Of a stretch of 64,000 nt of DNA, positions 31,798 through 43,815 are shown piece by piece; position 1 is the stretch's first letter, and every line of letters starts with the position of its first letter. The notes under the pieces were generated by a model, which was not told where the DNA came from, made no database searches, and worked only from the letters and a program-made list of their open reading frames with translations. The position numbers and the translations under genes were made by a program. Origin of the DNA: Persicaria tinctoria (taxonomy: Eukaryota > Streptophyta > Magnoliopsida > Caryophyllales > Polygonaceae); NCBI GenBank assembly GCA_037127255.1, contig JBANSL010000009.1, forward strand, positions 26,748,475 through 26,812,474. Reading direction: 5' to 3'.

Positions 31798-31937
31798 TTA
31801 GTTATTTTAAAAATAAAAATTAATTACAAAAAGAGAATAAAAAGGAAAGAGAAAAAAAGTGATTGGTTAAAAAGTAGATAATTAAGGTGGGCGTGTCACG
31901 TAGGCAAAAACAATTCAGTTTTAAGAGTTTAGATAGA
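31658..31937. repeat. About 140-bp tandem duplication
   Basis: The unit starting TTAGTTATTTTAAAAATAAA occurs at 31658 and 31798. Both copies contain GGTGGGCGTGTCACGTAGGC. The second ends in a (GATA)n run near 31929-31953. Confidence 0.88.
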
Positions 31938-32017
31938 TAGATAGATAGATAGATATAGATTAAGAGTATATATAAATGGTTACATTTTTTTTCTTTAATG
32001 TTTTAAATTAAGCCCAA

Positions 32018-32397
32018 TTGTTCGTAAATATGTTAAGAATAAAAGAAAAAAAAATGTGATTAGTTTAAAGAGATAAAAAAAAAAGAATAAAAATAATAAT
32101 TAAAGAAAATAAATAATTAAAAAAGGGACAAAAAAACTTGATTGGTGGAAAAGAGAGGATTAAGGAGAAGTTGACACATAAGCCTAAAGTGTTCTAAATT
32201 AAGAGTATTGTTCGTAAATATGTTAAGAATAAAAGAAAAAAAAATGTGATTAGTTTAAAGAGATAAAAAAAAAGAATAAAAATAATAATTAAAGAAAATA
32301 AATAATTAAAAAAGGGACAAAAAAACTTGATTGGTGGAAAAGAGAGGATTAAGGAGAAGTTGACACATAAGGCTAAAGTGTTCTAAATTAAGAGTAT
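32018..32397. repeat. 190-bp tandem duplication
   Basis: The unit beginning TTGTTCGTAAATATGTTAAG at 32018 recurs at 32208 with only a few changes. It is related in inverted orientation to the Helitron at 35328-35891, whose interior has ATTCTTAACATATTAC. Confidence 0.9.
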
Positions 32398-32796
32398 ATA
32401 TAGATAATAATCATTTTAATTATTACTCATGTGTGAGTTCCAATCACACCAATTTCAAAATTATTTTATTAATATACTATTTTTTTTTAATATATGTGGT
32501 TAGGTCATGTTTGGAATGCAATATGAAAATGAAGATTTTAAACAAATACGGAGTATCACATTAAATTAGGACCCATTCTAACCGAAAAAAAAACAAAACA
32601 AAACTAGGACTCATCAAATAAGTTTTCCAGAAAGTTCAATGATTTCAAAACTTTAGATTAGAAGGGAGAAGCAATATACTACTGTATTTTATTTTCATTT
32701 ATATTTATAATTCTATTATAAATGTATGTTATTTTGATTCTGCTGCTTTTACTTTAGATGTTTTTGCAACATCAAATGGTTGGGGTGCGTTGCATA

Positions 32797-33125
32797 TCAA
32801 CCTTTTGCTCTGATGGTTCCGTTTCCGTATCTGAATTCGGTGATGGGATAACAGCAATCATCGGCGCCCCTTAAGGGCCTATTCGTGCTGGAAGTTCCCT
32901 TCTGAGACCACTTGGATGCTGGCGGTGGAGGAGGCAAAGTGGAGCCGGATCGGTGGTCAACAATGACACCGCATGTGTGACGGTCGACGGAGGGTTTGGT
33001 GAAAGTGTAAGGTTGAATGTCGATTAGTCTTCTATGGATATCATTAAAAAAAATATGGAGGATGAACATACAGAGAATGAGAAAGACGGTGATGGGAGAG
33101 CAGAGAAGAAGATGAGTAGGGTTTC
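32797..33125 (-). pseudogene. Possible captured ORF inside the MULE (unrecognised)
   Basis: A GC-richer minus-strand frame embedded in AT-rich DNA, open from the ATG at 33069 to 32797 and extending upstream to about 33125 without its own start. It has a hydrophobic N-terminal stretch (ITVFLILCMFILHIFF) like a signal or anchor segment, then SGSTLPPPPPASKW and NRPLRGADD. I do not recognise it. The contrast in composition suggests capture from a host gene. Confidence 0.3.
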
Positions 33126-34258
33126 CTTAGATGGAACAGGTCTTTCTTCACTTCAACCATATCTGGGCCCAAATAGAATGTTTGGCCCAACGAAATAGTT
33201 TTGCAATATTAGCTTTAAGCTCCCAACATTTATCCATTGTTTATGAATCATCACCCTACATGACTAAAAGCACCCAAAATTTTTATGTTTTGATGAAATT
33301 GGCACCCTATATGTTCAATATAAAAAAATAATTTATAAAATATATATAACTGAACCAAATTTAATATTATATGAACTCATAATCATAAATTTTGATGTTA
33401 TCAATTCCCAAGTCTTACTCGTATAATCTATATCTCATAAAATCAAATTCCTACGATAACCTCATTCAATTCAATAAATGTTAATAAAATAAAAACTCAT
33501 ATAAATGAACTTATATTATCAAGCCAACCTCAATTTGTTGACACCCTCCTATATAAACTTATTAGTGATAGTTATATTCTAAACTTTTCAAATCAACTCA
33601 AATTCGATATAACTTATTTTTCGTATTTATATAGTTTATCATATAAAGTGATGTTATGTTTTGTTTCCTTACCTACATTTATTTATTTTTCTATATGATA
33701 CATTTTTTATTTTTATTATTATTAGTATGTATATGTGTGTATCTATATACAATTACACACACATATATACTCCATAGGTATATCATGCTTATGTTAAAGT
33801 TTTGTTTTATTCTTACATTGACTATATATTTTGTTTCCTGGACCCTCTATATCCAACTTCTTGTGCTCTACTTTTAGCCAATAAATATTTGATGTACTAT
33901 ATTTAAAATTAGTTATTTCTATAGTTTAGTCAAAAATAACTTTCAGATTGGTACTGGGAAACCTCATTTATAAAATTTAAGTAGTTTAACTTTCAGAATG
34001 GTTCAGTTATTGTTAAATCTTTATAAAATTAGTTATTTCCATAGTTTAGCCAAAAATAACTTTCAAATTGGTTTATTATTCCTAACATTTATCGTATTCA
34101 ATAGGACAATACATAATATCTAAAAATTCTTATTTCGATTCTCAGTATGAATGAATTGATACACATATAGTAAAATATAAACAATCATTTACTATTCTTA
34201 TTTTGGGTCAAATTTTTAAGTATATAAAATTCCAATAAACCTTTAATAAGAGAATTTA

Positions 34259-34400
34259 TTTTTATAATTGCTTATTTGTCTTATTCGTTTTATTTGATTT
34301 AATTTACTTTTATAATTGCTTATTTGTCTTATTCGTTTTATTTGATTTAATTTACTTTTATAATTGCTTATTTGTCTTATTCGTTTTACTTGATTTTATA
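34259..34400. repeat. 48-bp tandem repeat, three copies
   Basis: TATAATTGCTTATTTGTC recurs at 34263, 34311 and 34359, an exact 48-bp period. Confidence 0.92.
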
Positions 34401-35327
34401 TTTAATTTTTTGAAACAACTTTAAATTATTAAAAAATATCAAATAATCTTGTTAGATTTTAAATGAGGATCTCAACTATTTATTTATTTTGATAGTTATA
34501 TTTTATTTCCTGGATATATATTTATGTTTTATTAAATAAGATACATTTAATTTTATGGTTACTCAATTGAATATTTGAGAGTATATATTATTTTTATCTA
34601 TTATATTTTTTGGTAAATATTTTATGGTTTTATTTATTTATTATATTTTTCTTTATTATATACTTCGTATATAACACAACAAATTATTTTGCTGGTTCGC
34701 AATACATATAACAATATTAATTTCAAATGGTTTTGATAAGTTGTTTTCATGATTTTTTTTGAAAAAAAATTGTTGCGATAAGATACAAATATTGTGATCA
34801 CTCTTATCCAACGGTTGAAATAGCTAATCCATGTGTTCTTCTTTCAGCCAATAAAAATAATTACAATACTACTCCTCTCTCACCCATTGATCATTTTAAT
34901 CCAACGGCTGTAGATTGTTTTCAACAAACACATCTGCACATCCACAAATTTTTTTTTTGGAAGCGTAAAGATTTCAAAGGAAATTGCATCTTTTCTCTCG
35001 AGCCCTGACAGTACCGGCGGCGATTTATCGGTGGCTTTGGTGGTGAATCTGGTTTTGGTGGTGAATCTGGTGATTTCAAAGGAAATTGCTCCTTCAATTA
35101 TGAAGTTCTAAAGGAATCTGTCAACTTGAACTTAATTCAACATACTCCTCTTCCATTCAGCCTTTCCTTCCCAGTTCCCACTTTTATTTTTTGGTGAAAA
35201 ATCCTTTCTTTCCTCCTTTCTCCATTGAAGATGACATTCAGCCTTTCCTTGAACTTAATTTTTTACTACTGTATTGTTAATCACAACATGGGGACTCGGA
35301 TAGAATTAATTATGGCGGCTTATTCAA

Positions 35328-35891
35328 TCTATATATAACCTTAATTTAGAAGACTTTACTTACGTATCAATCTTAGAGCATTTTTAGGAATATTGACCAA
35401 TTATGTTTTTTTCTTTCATTTTTTTTATTTCTCCTTTTCTCTTTTTTTTTCCATTAATTTTTTTTAATCCTCCATTCTCTTTTATTCTTAACATATTACT
35501 AACAATTGAGCTTAATTTAAAACATTGAATTCAATCTAATATAACCATTAGGCTTAACTCACATTTATGTACTAACTATTGAGTTTAATTCAAAACATTG
35601 AATATAATTATTAGTTGTGACACATCACATTTAAATGCATGATTCAGATTTCAAAATTTATAAAAAAGTTACAATGATATTAATATTATTATTACTGGGT
35701 GATTTAAAATATCTACATTTATGTATTATACTTTAGACGAGATATAAAAAGAATTATTTTAGAATTATAAGATACATTTATGGTAAGGTTTTTTTTTTTC
35801 TTAACTTTTATTAGTATTTTATAATATATTTATATATATTATTAATATTTTAGTTTTAAAAAACCGTGTCATGGCGCGGGAATTGTACTAG
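35328..35891 (+). mobile_element. Non-autonomous Helitron (plus orientation)
   Basis: 5' end TCTATATATAACCTTAATT after a host A. 3' end: imperfect hairpin CCGTGTCATGGCGCGG, then GAATTGTA and CTAG, followed by a host T. 564 bp, AT-rich and non-coding. It shares internal sequence with the minus-oriented repeats at 31950-32400, so they form one family. Confidence 0.68.
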
Positions 35892-36258
35892 TGTAAAAGT
35901 GAAAAGTAATGATTTAACTTGACTTAAGTACTTATTTTACTTTTTCTAATTATGACTCATTTAAAATAATTTTTTTTTAATGATGTGGCAGGGTGGTACA
36001 CCACCCTGGTATGCCTAACATTCTCCGTTAAAAAATAATAAAATTTATGAAAAAGTTAGTGCAATGATGATGTTTTTTTTTAAAAGTAAGGTGTTTTATT
36101 AAAACTTGTGCAAAATGCTAAAAGACAATGTATTTTAGGACGGAGGGAGTAAAATTTATGAAAAAGTGAGTACAATGATGATGTTTTTTTAAAAGTAAGG
36201 TGTTTTATTAAAACTTGTGCAAAATGCTAAAAGGCAATGTATTTTTGGACGGAGGGAG

Positions 36259-37264
36259 TATTATTCAGCACGTTTAGAAGCGAGTAGAGCTCAATCCGAA
36301 CCTAAATTTAGACTCGAGCTTAAAATCGCACTCTTATTCGACTTGTTTAGTAAATGAACGACCCCAAGCAGAGCTTTTTTCAAGTATTAAGAAACCCTAC
36401 TCGTTCTTGATATACAATAGTAATTTAAAAAGATTTTGTAAATTACACGAAATATGATCTATTCGAGCTTGAATCAAACCGGACTGAGCTTTGAATCGAG
36501 CTTCAAAATATGCTCATACTCAGGTCGTTAAGTAAATGAACGAGCTTAAGTCAAGCTTTTATCGATCCAAGCTCGAGCTCCTCTGCTTATATAAGTGCTT
36601 CATCGCTCATCACTTACCGAGTTCATAGCTTCGTTATAGACTTATAGTAGGCCAGTAGAGGATATGCACAACCACAGCTTCTGCATCATCAACGATTGTG
36701 CCTACAGAAGAAGAGCTTTCTTACACGTAACTAGAAGTTGCCTAACCAGAAATAACATGACCCACATACAGGATTCTGAAAACCTACATGCCTCAACAAA
36801 CCATAACCAGGTTTGACATACCTGAGTCACAAATGACTCGAATCCAAAGGCGAACCTAAGTGACCCAATTGGATTGGCACATCTACATAGCACTAATGCA
36901 GTAATCTCACTAGCTTCTCAAAATCAGCAAACAAAGATGATTCCATGCCATGATAAGAATCGAAGGATCATAAAACACCACAAACATGGATGATGAGGGC
37001 ATGATGGAAGAATTTGATTACCTAGTATTTATGAGAAAACCATATACAAATCTTAATTTGATATATACACCTGCGCAATGAACAAGGTACATATTAATGT
37101 CATGAATATCATATTTGCAAGGAAATTCTAGGTTCCTGGTAACTTACAACTCATGCTTCCATCCGATGCTTCCATGTCAGACAAAAAGGCTTGCTCTTAA
37201 ACTTGAGCTACGGCAACCAGATTCAGCAACAATTAATCCATCACAGGGAAGGATTTCCAGCTTA
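36259..37264. other. Spacer and PPR 3' region
   Basis: 36290-36590 has repeated CGAGCTT/AAGCTCG-like words typical of an unclassified plant repeat. 36600-37264 is the likely 3' untranslated and downstream region of the minus-strand PPR gene. No other gene was seen. Confidence 0.5.
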
Positions 37265-40200
37265 TCATTGTCCAAGAACTACAAATTCATCCGCATTTTC
37301 ATTGTGAGAAAACACACTATCGTTTATTTCATCATCTTCATCGCCATCCTCAGACTCATACTCCTCATCACTGACATCTGAGAAAGTGGAGCTATCATCA
37401 CTAGCAATCCCTACGAGTAGATTAGCTTCTGCTTTTTCTTCGGGTGTTTTGGCCAATGATAGCAGAATATTCTTTGCCTTCTGATCTGGGGGGCACCCAC
37501 GAGTTTCCATTTCCTTGAACCAGAACACAGCAGTGCCAAAATCTTGGCCTTTTCCATATGCATCCATTATAGTCGTAAAAACTGTTTGATTGGCCTTAAT
37601 CCCACATTTTTGCATCTCTTCATACTTCTCCATCATCTTCTGAGTATCATTTGTTTTCGCATACCCTTTGATCAGCGTACCGTAAGTAACAACATTGGGT
37701 TGGATTCTATCTTGTGTCATGCGTTTTAAAAACTTCTCAGCACCTTCCATGTCTGAAGCATTTATGTAAGCAGATAACATAGTTGTATAAGAGAATAGAT
37801 CAGGGGTGCACCTGCAGTACAACAAAAAAAATCCTAGACTCGTAAGCTAGGTCAAAAAGTGGAAAAGTAAAGAGGAGAAAAATGGAGCAGCGAGCATCTA
37901 ACAAAGATGCTACAGGTACAATGAGCTGCAAGAAAATCAAAGTTTGAAGGATGACAACAAAGTACCAATACACACTATCTCATCCCCTGATTTAGCAATG
38001 ATATTTAAATTTATTTTTGTGAACACTATGGTTTTGGTTGTAGAAGAATGTGAACCAAACCTGTCCCTTCTCATGGACTTGAATACTGTACGAGCCTGCT
38101 CCACCATTCCAGAGATAGCAAAAGCATCAAGCAAAATGTTATAAGCTTGTTGTGTAGGCCTGCAAAGGTAGCGGGAATAAACAGTTAGAACAGTACACCT
38201 AAAACTCATGCAGAAAATTTGCTCACAACAAATTTGGTACTATGTGGTGATTAATGAATCTAACATGGACCCGACCTCAAATAGATTTGCATGACAAGCA
38301 AGCATGAAAGATACAGGCAGTGTAGACATGTATTGCAAATTTTAAATGATAAGAAAAAATCAAAATCAAAATACAAATGAACTCATGTTGCATAATTTAG
38401 GATTTCAACCTTTTCACTTTATCAGCCCGGGACTAAACCAACCTCAAATGAACGTAAAATTAATGGCATGAAGCTGACCGAATTATAGATTTAATGCCAG
38501 AAATCCACTTGATATTTCAAAGGCTCAGCTTACACTAGACGTAGCAATCAATAACATTAGCTGGAACCCAATCTTGAGTTTTAGATTATCTATCGCATAT
38601 AGCTGATTTCAGCATTGCCAAATGACATATGAGCTCAAATCAACCAAAATCAAATTGCATCCATTACCTCACACCAGCATCCAGCATCTCCTCAAACACT
38701 GCTAACGCTTCCTCCTCTCGCCTGGCTTTTCCATATGCACTGATGAGCAATGCATAGCTAACAACATCAGGTTTTAATCCAGCTCTTTGCATCTGAGCAA
38801 AGGGAAAAGTTTAGGTTAACTGATATTCAGAATATCATAGAAAACCTAAACGAGATAGGTCTAATTCTTATTTATACTGTCCCCTCTATTTTTTTTTTTT
38901 TAAATCTAGAAGAAAATAAGGCTTGATGTTCAGCATGCACTTAAGAAGATCAGGCAAACGTCAGTGGATGTTGAGAATTAACACAGTGCAATATATTATT
39001 ATATTAGAACATTGAAATGAAACGTCTAGAAGAAAAGAAGACGTGATGTTAACCACACACTTGCAAAGTTCAGGCGAGTGTAAGTGGAATTTGAGTATTA
39101 ACATAGTTCAAACTAATATCCATAATTATTAAAACATTTTAAAAAAATCAATTGAAGTGAAACATGTAGAAAAAAAAATGAGGCTTGATGTTCACCATAC
39201 AATTAAGAAGATCAGGCAAATGTAAGTAGAATTTGTGTATTAACATAGTGCAAACTGATCTCCATTTATATTAAAACTTCAAAAAAGGTAAAAATATATA
39301 CATCAATAGAAATGAAACATCCTCGCCAAAAAAAAAAAAAAATAGAAATGAAGCATGTAGAAGAAAGCAAGGTTTGATGTTCACCACACACTTGAGAAGC
39401 TCGGGACTCGGGTAAGATAGTGCAAACTGATACATATGAATTTAAAAGAACATAATATGCATATAATTATTCATACAAAGTAACAAATTTCAGCTGATGT
39501 AGCATTTCAAATCATTTAAAAACTTAGCTACTCCATCAGCTTCTTATAGTTACACACTAACAAGTTCAACATGACCGCGAAAAAAAAAAAGCTCCAACTT
39601 GACATGATATCTAAGATGAATTTATTAATACAGCTTTCTCTTTTGCAACAGTATCATATGATAGAGTACTCTAGACATCTAATATAATGACAGATAAAAT
39701 CAGCAAATAATTACAAGCAGGGGAAAGTCACATAGGAGCCCCTTAATCAGAAAAGGCCGTCTCAAGTAAAAAACGATCAGTTACAAAAAGATAATCATTA
39801 GTACCGCACAGCATACAAGCCTTACCTGATCATATATGCGAGAAACTTCCTTGTAATTGGTTTCAAATGACATCAGGCTATTGAAAGTAACTGTGCATTG
39901 CTTAATTCCTCGTTCAGCCATCAGCGAAAAAAGTTGGCGGGCCTTTTCATAATTCCCAGCCTTCTTGTGCATGTAAATCATCATATGGAACATCTTCTGG
40001 TCAGGCTTTAATGGTGCTTTTTCATCGAACATCAAATGCTGAAAGATGTCTTCAGCTTCTTTAAACTTATTTCCCTGCACATTCATGGTTGTTATGTGTA
40101 GCATGAATCTGGTGATTCACTGAGATGCAAGGTTATGGCTTAACATAAAAAATGGTCATATTACGATTCACAACTAAATTATAATTATTACACTAGCAGA

Positions 40201-42749
40201 ATCTGAAAACAGGTACGAGATATGCCGAGCAAGTGAAAGAATAGAATGCTAGTCTTCCAAACTTGGCAAATTACTCTACCAGAAAAAGCTGCACTTAAAT
40301 GATTATATGGGTGATGTTCATATCTACAAGATGCCAAGAAAATGTCCTGTTATGAAACAGAGAGCACAATATGAATGAAGGTGCAGCGAGTTTGGTTATT
40401 CATAAGAAAGGATCCAAAAATTCCAGATAACAAATATGGAATAGATAATTATAGCCTTATATCCATGTTAATGTTGATTGATAACCTCCAGAAAATATCC
40501 AGACTTAGCAACAGTCTACATAATATCCCAAATTTGAATAATTTTAACCTTGTAACCAGAAGAAAATTGTGGACACTACTTTCATGTTTGATTTGAATTC
40601 TAAAATAAGAAAATCCTATCAGCTATGAGCATCTATCCAGAAGTTCATTCTGAAGCACATAATTTCAGGGCAAAGACACAAATAGAAGAATAAAACTATT
40701 TACCTCAACAAATATCTTAAGCATAATTTGATAAGTTACAGCAGATGGTTCAGGACCAGATGTCTGCATCCTTCGAAATACTGCTTCAGCTTTATTGTAC
40801 TGTCCTCCTTTTCCATATGCCTCCATAAGAGCAGTGTGAGCTACCACATTTGGTGCATAGCCTTTCTTATGTATGTAGCCTAAGACCCTCTCAGCCTTGA
40901 CAAAGTCCCCCTGTTTTCCATAAGCTGTTATCAGCATAACCAAGTCCATCTCATTGGTATCCCACCAATGTTGAGTTCTGAGCCATTCAAGAACCTGAGG
41001 AGTAGTGATGTTAGCAATAAAAAATAATACTCCCTCTATTAATTAAAACTTATCGTTTACTATTCATGCACGTTTTTTTATAATGATAAAAACTACTCCC
41101 TCCTTGAATTTGGTAAATATAAAGCGGCCATCCAGGGTTTTTGGTGACAAACCCCGGGCACGTGACCCAGCCGGCAAGAGCCACGCACCAGATAAACCGG
41201 CTTGCGCCGACCGGCTCGACCCACTGGAAAGGAGCAAGGAAAAACTACTCCCTCCATTAATTAAAACTTGACGTTTTACTATTCACGCACGCTTTTTTAT
41301 GTGTTAAAAACTATATAAAATATTAACTTTTTTAAAAATTTATTTTTATAAATTCATACTTAAATTAGTATGAATTTATAAAAATAAATTTTTAAAGTTA
41401 ATATTTCAGGTAGTTTTTATAATTCTAAAAAAGTGTGCATAAATAGTAAACGACAAGTTTTAATTAAGAGAGGGAGTATATAAAATATCAACTTTTTTTT
41501 ACATTTGTTTTTATAAATTTACTAAATAGTAATAAGAATGAAGTTGTTTTAAAAAATTATTTAAAAAGTTAATATTTTATATAGTTTTTAATATAGTAAA
41601 ACATCAAGTTTTAATTAACGGAGGGGGTAATAATTAATAACAAAAAATAACAAAGCAGCTTACCTCACTGACTAGATTCCATTTCTTCAACTGCTTAAAT
41701 CGAACCAAAGTTCCAAGGACAACATCTTTTGGAAGGGCCTGATTTGTGTCCCTTAGGCTCCTTAAGATGGGAACTGCGCTACCAGATTCCTCGACTTCCT
41801 GCATCAATTTTCTCCAGGATTTCTGATCAGCCTCATCAGCTGCATCTTTAAAGACTTCTAACTTTCTGCGCTTCTGCAGGAACTTTCTTGGTGCCAGCAT
41901 ACCAAAACATACAACGTCCAACCTCTGGTTCGATTTTGCTAGTGCAATTCGCTGGCTGTAGCAAAGACAAAGGACATTAGGATCAACTCAAAGGCAGCAA
42001 GTGAATGCGTACTGATGGGGAAGAAAACAAATATGACAGCAAAGTCATGCAAGTTATCATCCCTAAAGCCATTAAGAATACAATTTTTATGCCTTGGTAT
42101 TCCCTAACAAGTGAAAGGGCAAACCAATGAGGGAGATTTAAAAAATCTAGATGATCAACAACTGTGTTGTAATACAAAAACGAAACAAACTGCATCATAA
42201 CGTAACACAGTAAAATAGAAGACTCAGAAGAATCGATCTTGATGCCAAACTGAGTCTAGTATCCTGGTCTAGCAACACGGAACGAGTTGCTTACAAAAAG
42301 CAATTCCAAGTAGAGCTGCAATGTATGTGTTGATTACATGTTTACCATTTGACAAGTTTCAATCAGTATTCAGGTTCCTTCATCAAACTTGTTTGAAATT
42401 GACAAATTTCAACTAAAAAAAAACTATAACTTCCACTTCAACACATCTCACTGAATGAAAAGGGAAAAACACTGTAAAACTCAGTATCAAAAAATTGGGG
42501 AAGATATCCATAAAATGGAAAATTAAACACCGAGTGTAGCCCTAAGAGGACATAGTAAGCGAAAAATAGGAGCGGGAAAGAGAAGAGGCTTTCGGCGTTC
42601 GCTTACTCCCATATGAAGTAGTCGGTCCTGTTGAGTGTGAAAAGTCTCGAGGAGGAAGAGCAACGGTAGAGCCGGGCCTTCGTAGTGAGCACAGCGGGAG
42701 GAGCCTGGGAGAGCCACGGAGCTTGACCGAGGTCGCCGGCGACGAGCAT
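37265..42749 (-). CDS. Pentatricopeptide-repeat protein, At3g59040-like
   Basis: P-class PPR protein, a sequence-specific RNA-binding helical-repeat protein, probably organellar. The precise RNA target is unknown. Coding exons in order on the minus strand: 42749-42607, 41955-41664, 40994-40704, 40074-39826, 38792-38668, 38159-38061, 37811-37265. They total 1746 bases with matching phases and give 581 residues, close to the Arabidopsis length. The start ATG at 42749 has a CCACC context and a Ser/Arg-rich leader (LSQAPPAVLTTKARLYR). Recognisable stretches: GMLAPRKFLQKRRKLEVFKD, LGTLVRFKQLKKWNLVSE, MLITAYGKQGDFVKAERVL, GPEPSAVTYQIMLKIFVE, KKAGNYEKARQLFSLM, AYNILLDAFAISGMVEQA, NVVTYGTLIKGYAKTND. 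The C-terminus is acidic (DEEYESEDGDEDDEI). No lesion was seen. Introns carry MITEs and tandem repeats. It converges on the TT12-like gene. Confidence 0.93.
38906..39440. repeat. Imperfect tandem repeat array in PPR intron 4
   Basis: Four decayed copies of a unit of roughly 120-190 bp, each containing a TAGAAGAAA...GGCTTGATGTTCACCA-type start and TTAACATAGTGCAAACTGAT-type end. It is non-coding. Confidence 0.75.
41030..41627. mobile_element. Stowaway-type MITE in PPR intron 2, holding further insertions
   Basis: Outer termini CTCCCTCTATTAATTAAAAC and its complement ending at 41627, with TA flanks. It is interrupted after 41097 by a GC-rich segment starting CTCCCTCCTTGAATTTGG, and by an inner MITE of the same family ending at 41476, after which the outer sequence resumes. 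Confidence 0.82.
41248..41476. mobile_element. Inner Stowaway-type MITE
   Basis: Termini CTCCCTCCATTAATTAAAAC and TTAATTAAGAGAGGGAG, flanked by TA on both sides. 229 bp. Confidence 0.85.
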
Positions 42750-42859
42750 GGTGGAGAAGTTTCGCCGGTGGAAGCTGCGGTGAAGTCGGAATTCCGGACA
42801 AAGCGAAGCAGCGGAGACGGCGTTGTTGCTCTCCAAATATCAAAATGGATATTATTCAC

Positions 42860-43472
42860 AGAATTATCTTTTATTTTTTTTCAAAATACATATTTTTTCA
42901 TAAATTTTTAACTATTTTTACCAAAAGTTTATAAATTTCTACCATATTTATAATTTTAGTCAGTTTATTAACCTCGTTCCATACGAACTCATACTCCCTG
43001 AGTCCTTGCCCCTTATTTTAGGCTGGTTTGCACAAAACCGCCTTACTTTTTAAAAATGTATTCGTTTATCCATAATTGAAATTTCATTTACTAGTTACAC
43101 TCACAAGTAGAGTTGGCAATATCTAACACGAGAAAACCAATCCGACTTGCCCAAAAAAAAAAAAAAACCAATCCGACTAATCCAACTCGAATCTGATCGA
43201 CATTTGAATAAATAAATAAAAGTCTGAATCCGAGATCGATCGATCAAATTTAAGCCCAAAGTTGAAAGCAATTTGAACCCAATAACAACTCAAATCCGAC
43301 CCGAACATATCTCAAACTCAAAATTACATGAATCCAATTATACTCGACACCTGAAACAACGTAAAACCGATTATATCCGAAACCAATAAAAATCTTAGCA
43401 TTTCCGTAAAATACCCAAAACAACCTAAGTATTTGATTACTAAATAACGGATTATAATTTGGTATTTCCTCG
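42860..43472. other. Upstream region of the PPR gene, no other gene
   Basis: AT-rich spacer that should include the PPR promoter on the minus strand. A repeat-like stretch with CCAATCCGACT and CGACCCGAAC words lies at about 43110-43330. No clear TATA box could be chosen. Confidence 0.45.
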
Positions 43473-43602
43473 TGATAGATTACATAGTCTTCATATTGTA
43501 TAGTGGGTCAAAAGGCCCAATCCATTATAACTTATATATATGATTGATCAATGAATGAAAAAACTCTCAAGAAGGACTTTACATCAATTCTATATTCCTA
43601 CA

Positions 43603-43614
43603 TGGTATCGCAGC
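43603..43614 (+). other. Primer-binding site (variant)
   Basis: TGGTATCGCAGC directly after the 5' LTR. It is one base different from the usual initiator-Met tRNA site. Confidence 0.8.
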
Positions 43615-43815
43615 TAAAACCCTAATTTTTCTTTCCCGCCTCCCCATCCACCGACGACCTCCCTCTCTCTCTCTCTCTCCTAGCCGCCCACCTCCTCCTC
43701 TCAACCTCGCTTCCTCGGCCCGCCCCACCCGCCGCCGCCGACCTCCCCCCCCCCCCCCGGCACCCCCCCTCTCTCCCTCTAGCCCCTCCGGTCTCTACCT
43801 CCCCCACATCTCACA

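Larger units (their letters stand above)
30297..36026. mobile_element. 5.7-kb MULE-type element with 9-bp TSD
   Basis: The perfect 9-bp duplication GTTAAAAAA lies at 30288-30296 and 36027-36035. Termini begin GGAGAATGTT on both strands and continue with GCATACCA, GGTGGT and CCACATCAT/GGCATCAT matches over about 50 bp. I see no transposase. The interior holds Helitrons, several tandem repeats and a possible captured ORF near 32800-33125. The target duplication was verified against the second copy of the host MITE. Confidence 0.85.
30129..36149. mobile_element. Inner Stowaway-type MITE, same family as the outer copy, split by a MULE
   Basis: The left half 30129-30296 and right half 36036-36149 are near copies of the outer element's halves. 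Flanking TA lies at 30127-30128 and 36150-36151. The MULE entered within GTTAAAAAA. Confidence 0.85.
29740..36258. mobile_element. Outer Stowaway-type MITE, split by nested insertions
   Basis: The left terminus CTCCCTCCGTCCAACAAT (29740) and right terminus GGACGGAGGGAG (ending 36258) are flanked by TA. The original element is about 0.3-0.4 kb. It was split by a second copy of the same family at a TA inside GTTAAAAAATAATAAAATTT, and its left half also took a different MITE. Confidence 0.85.

Noticed and set aside
42542..42859. Alternative 105-106 residue minus-strand frames over PPR exon 1
   Set aside because: Only the frame starting at ATG 42749 joins exon 2 in phase to give the conserved PPR N-terminus.
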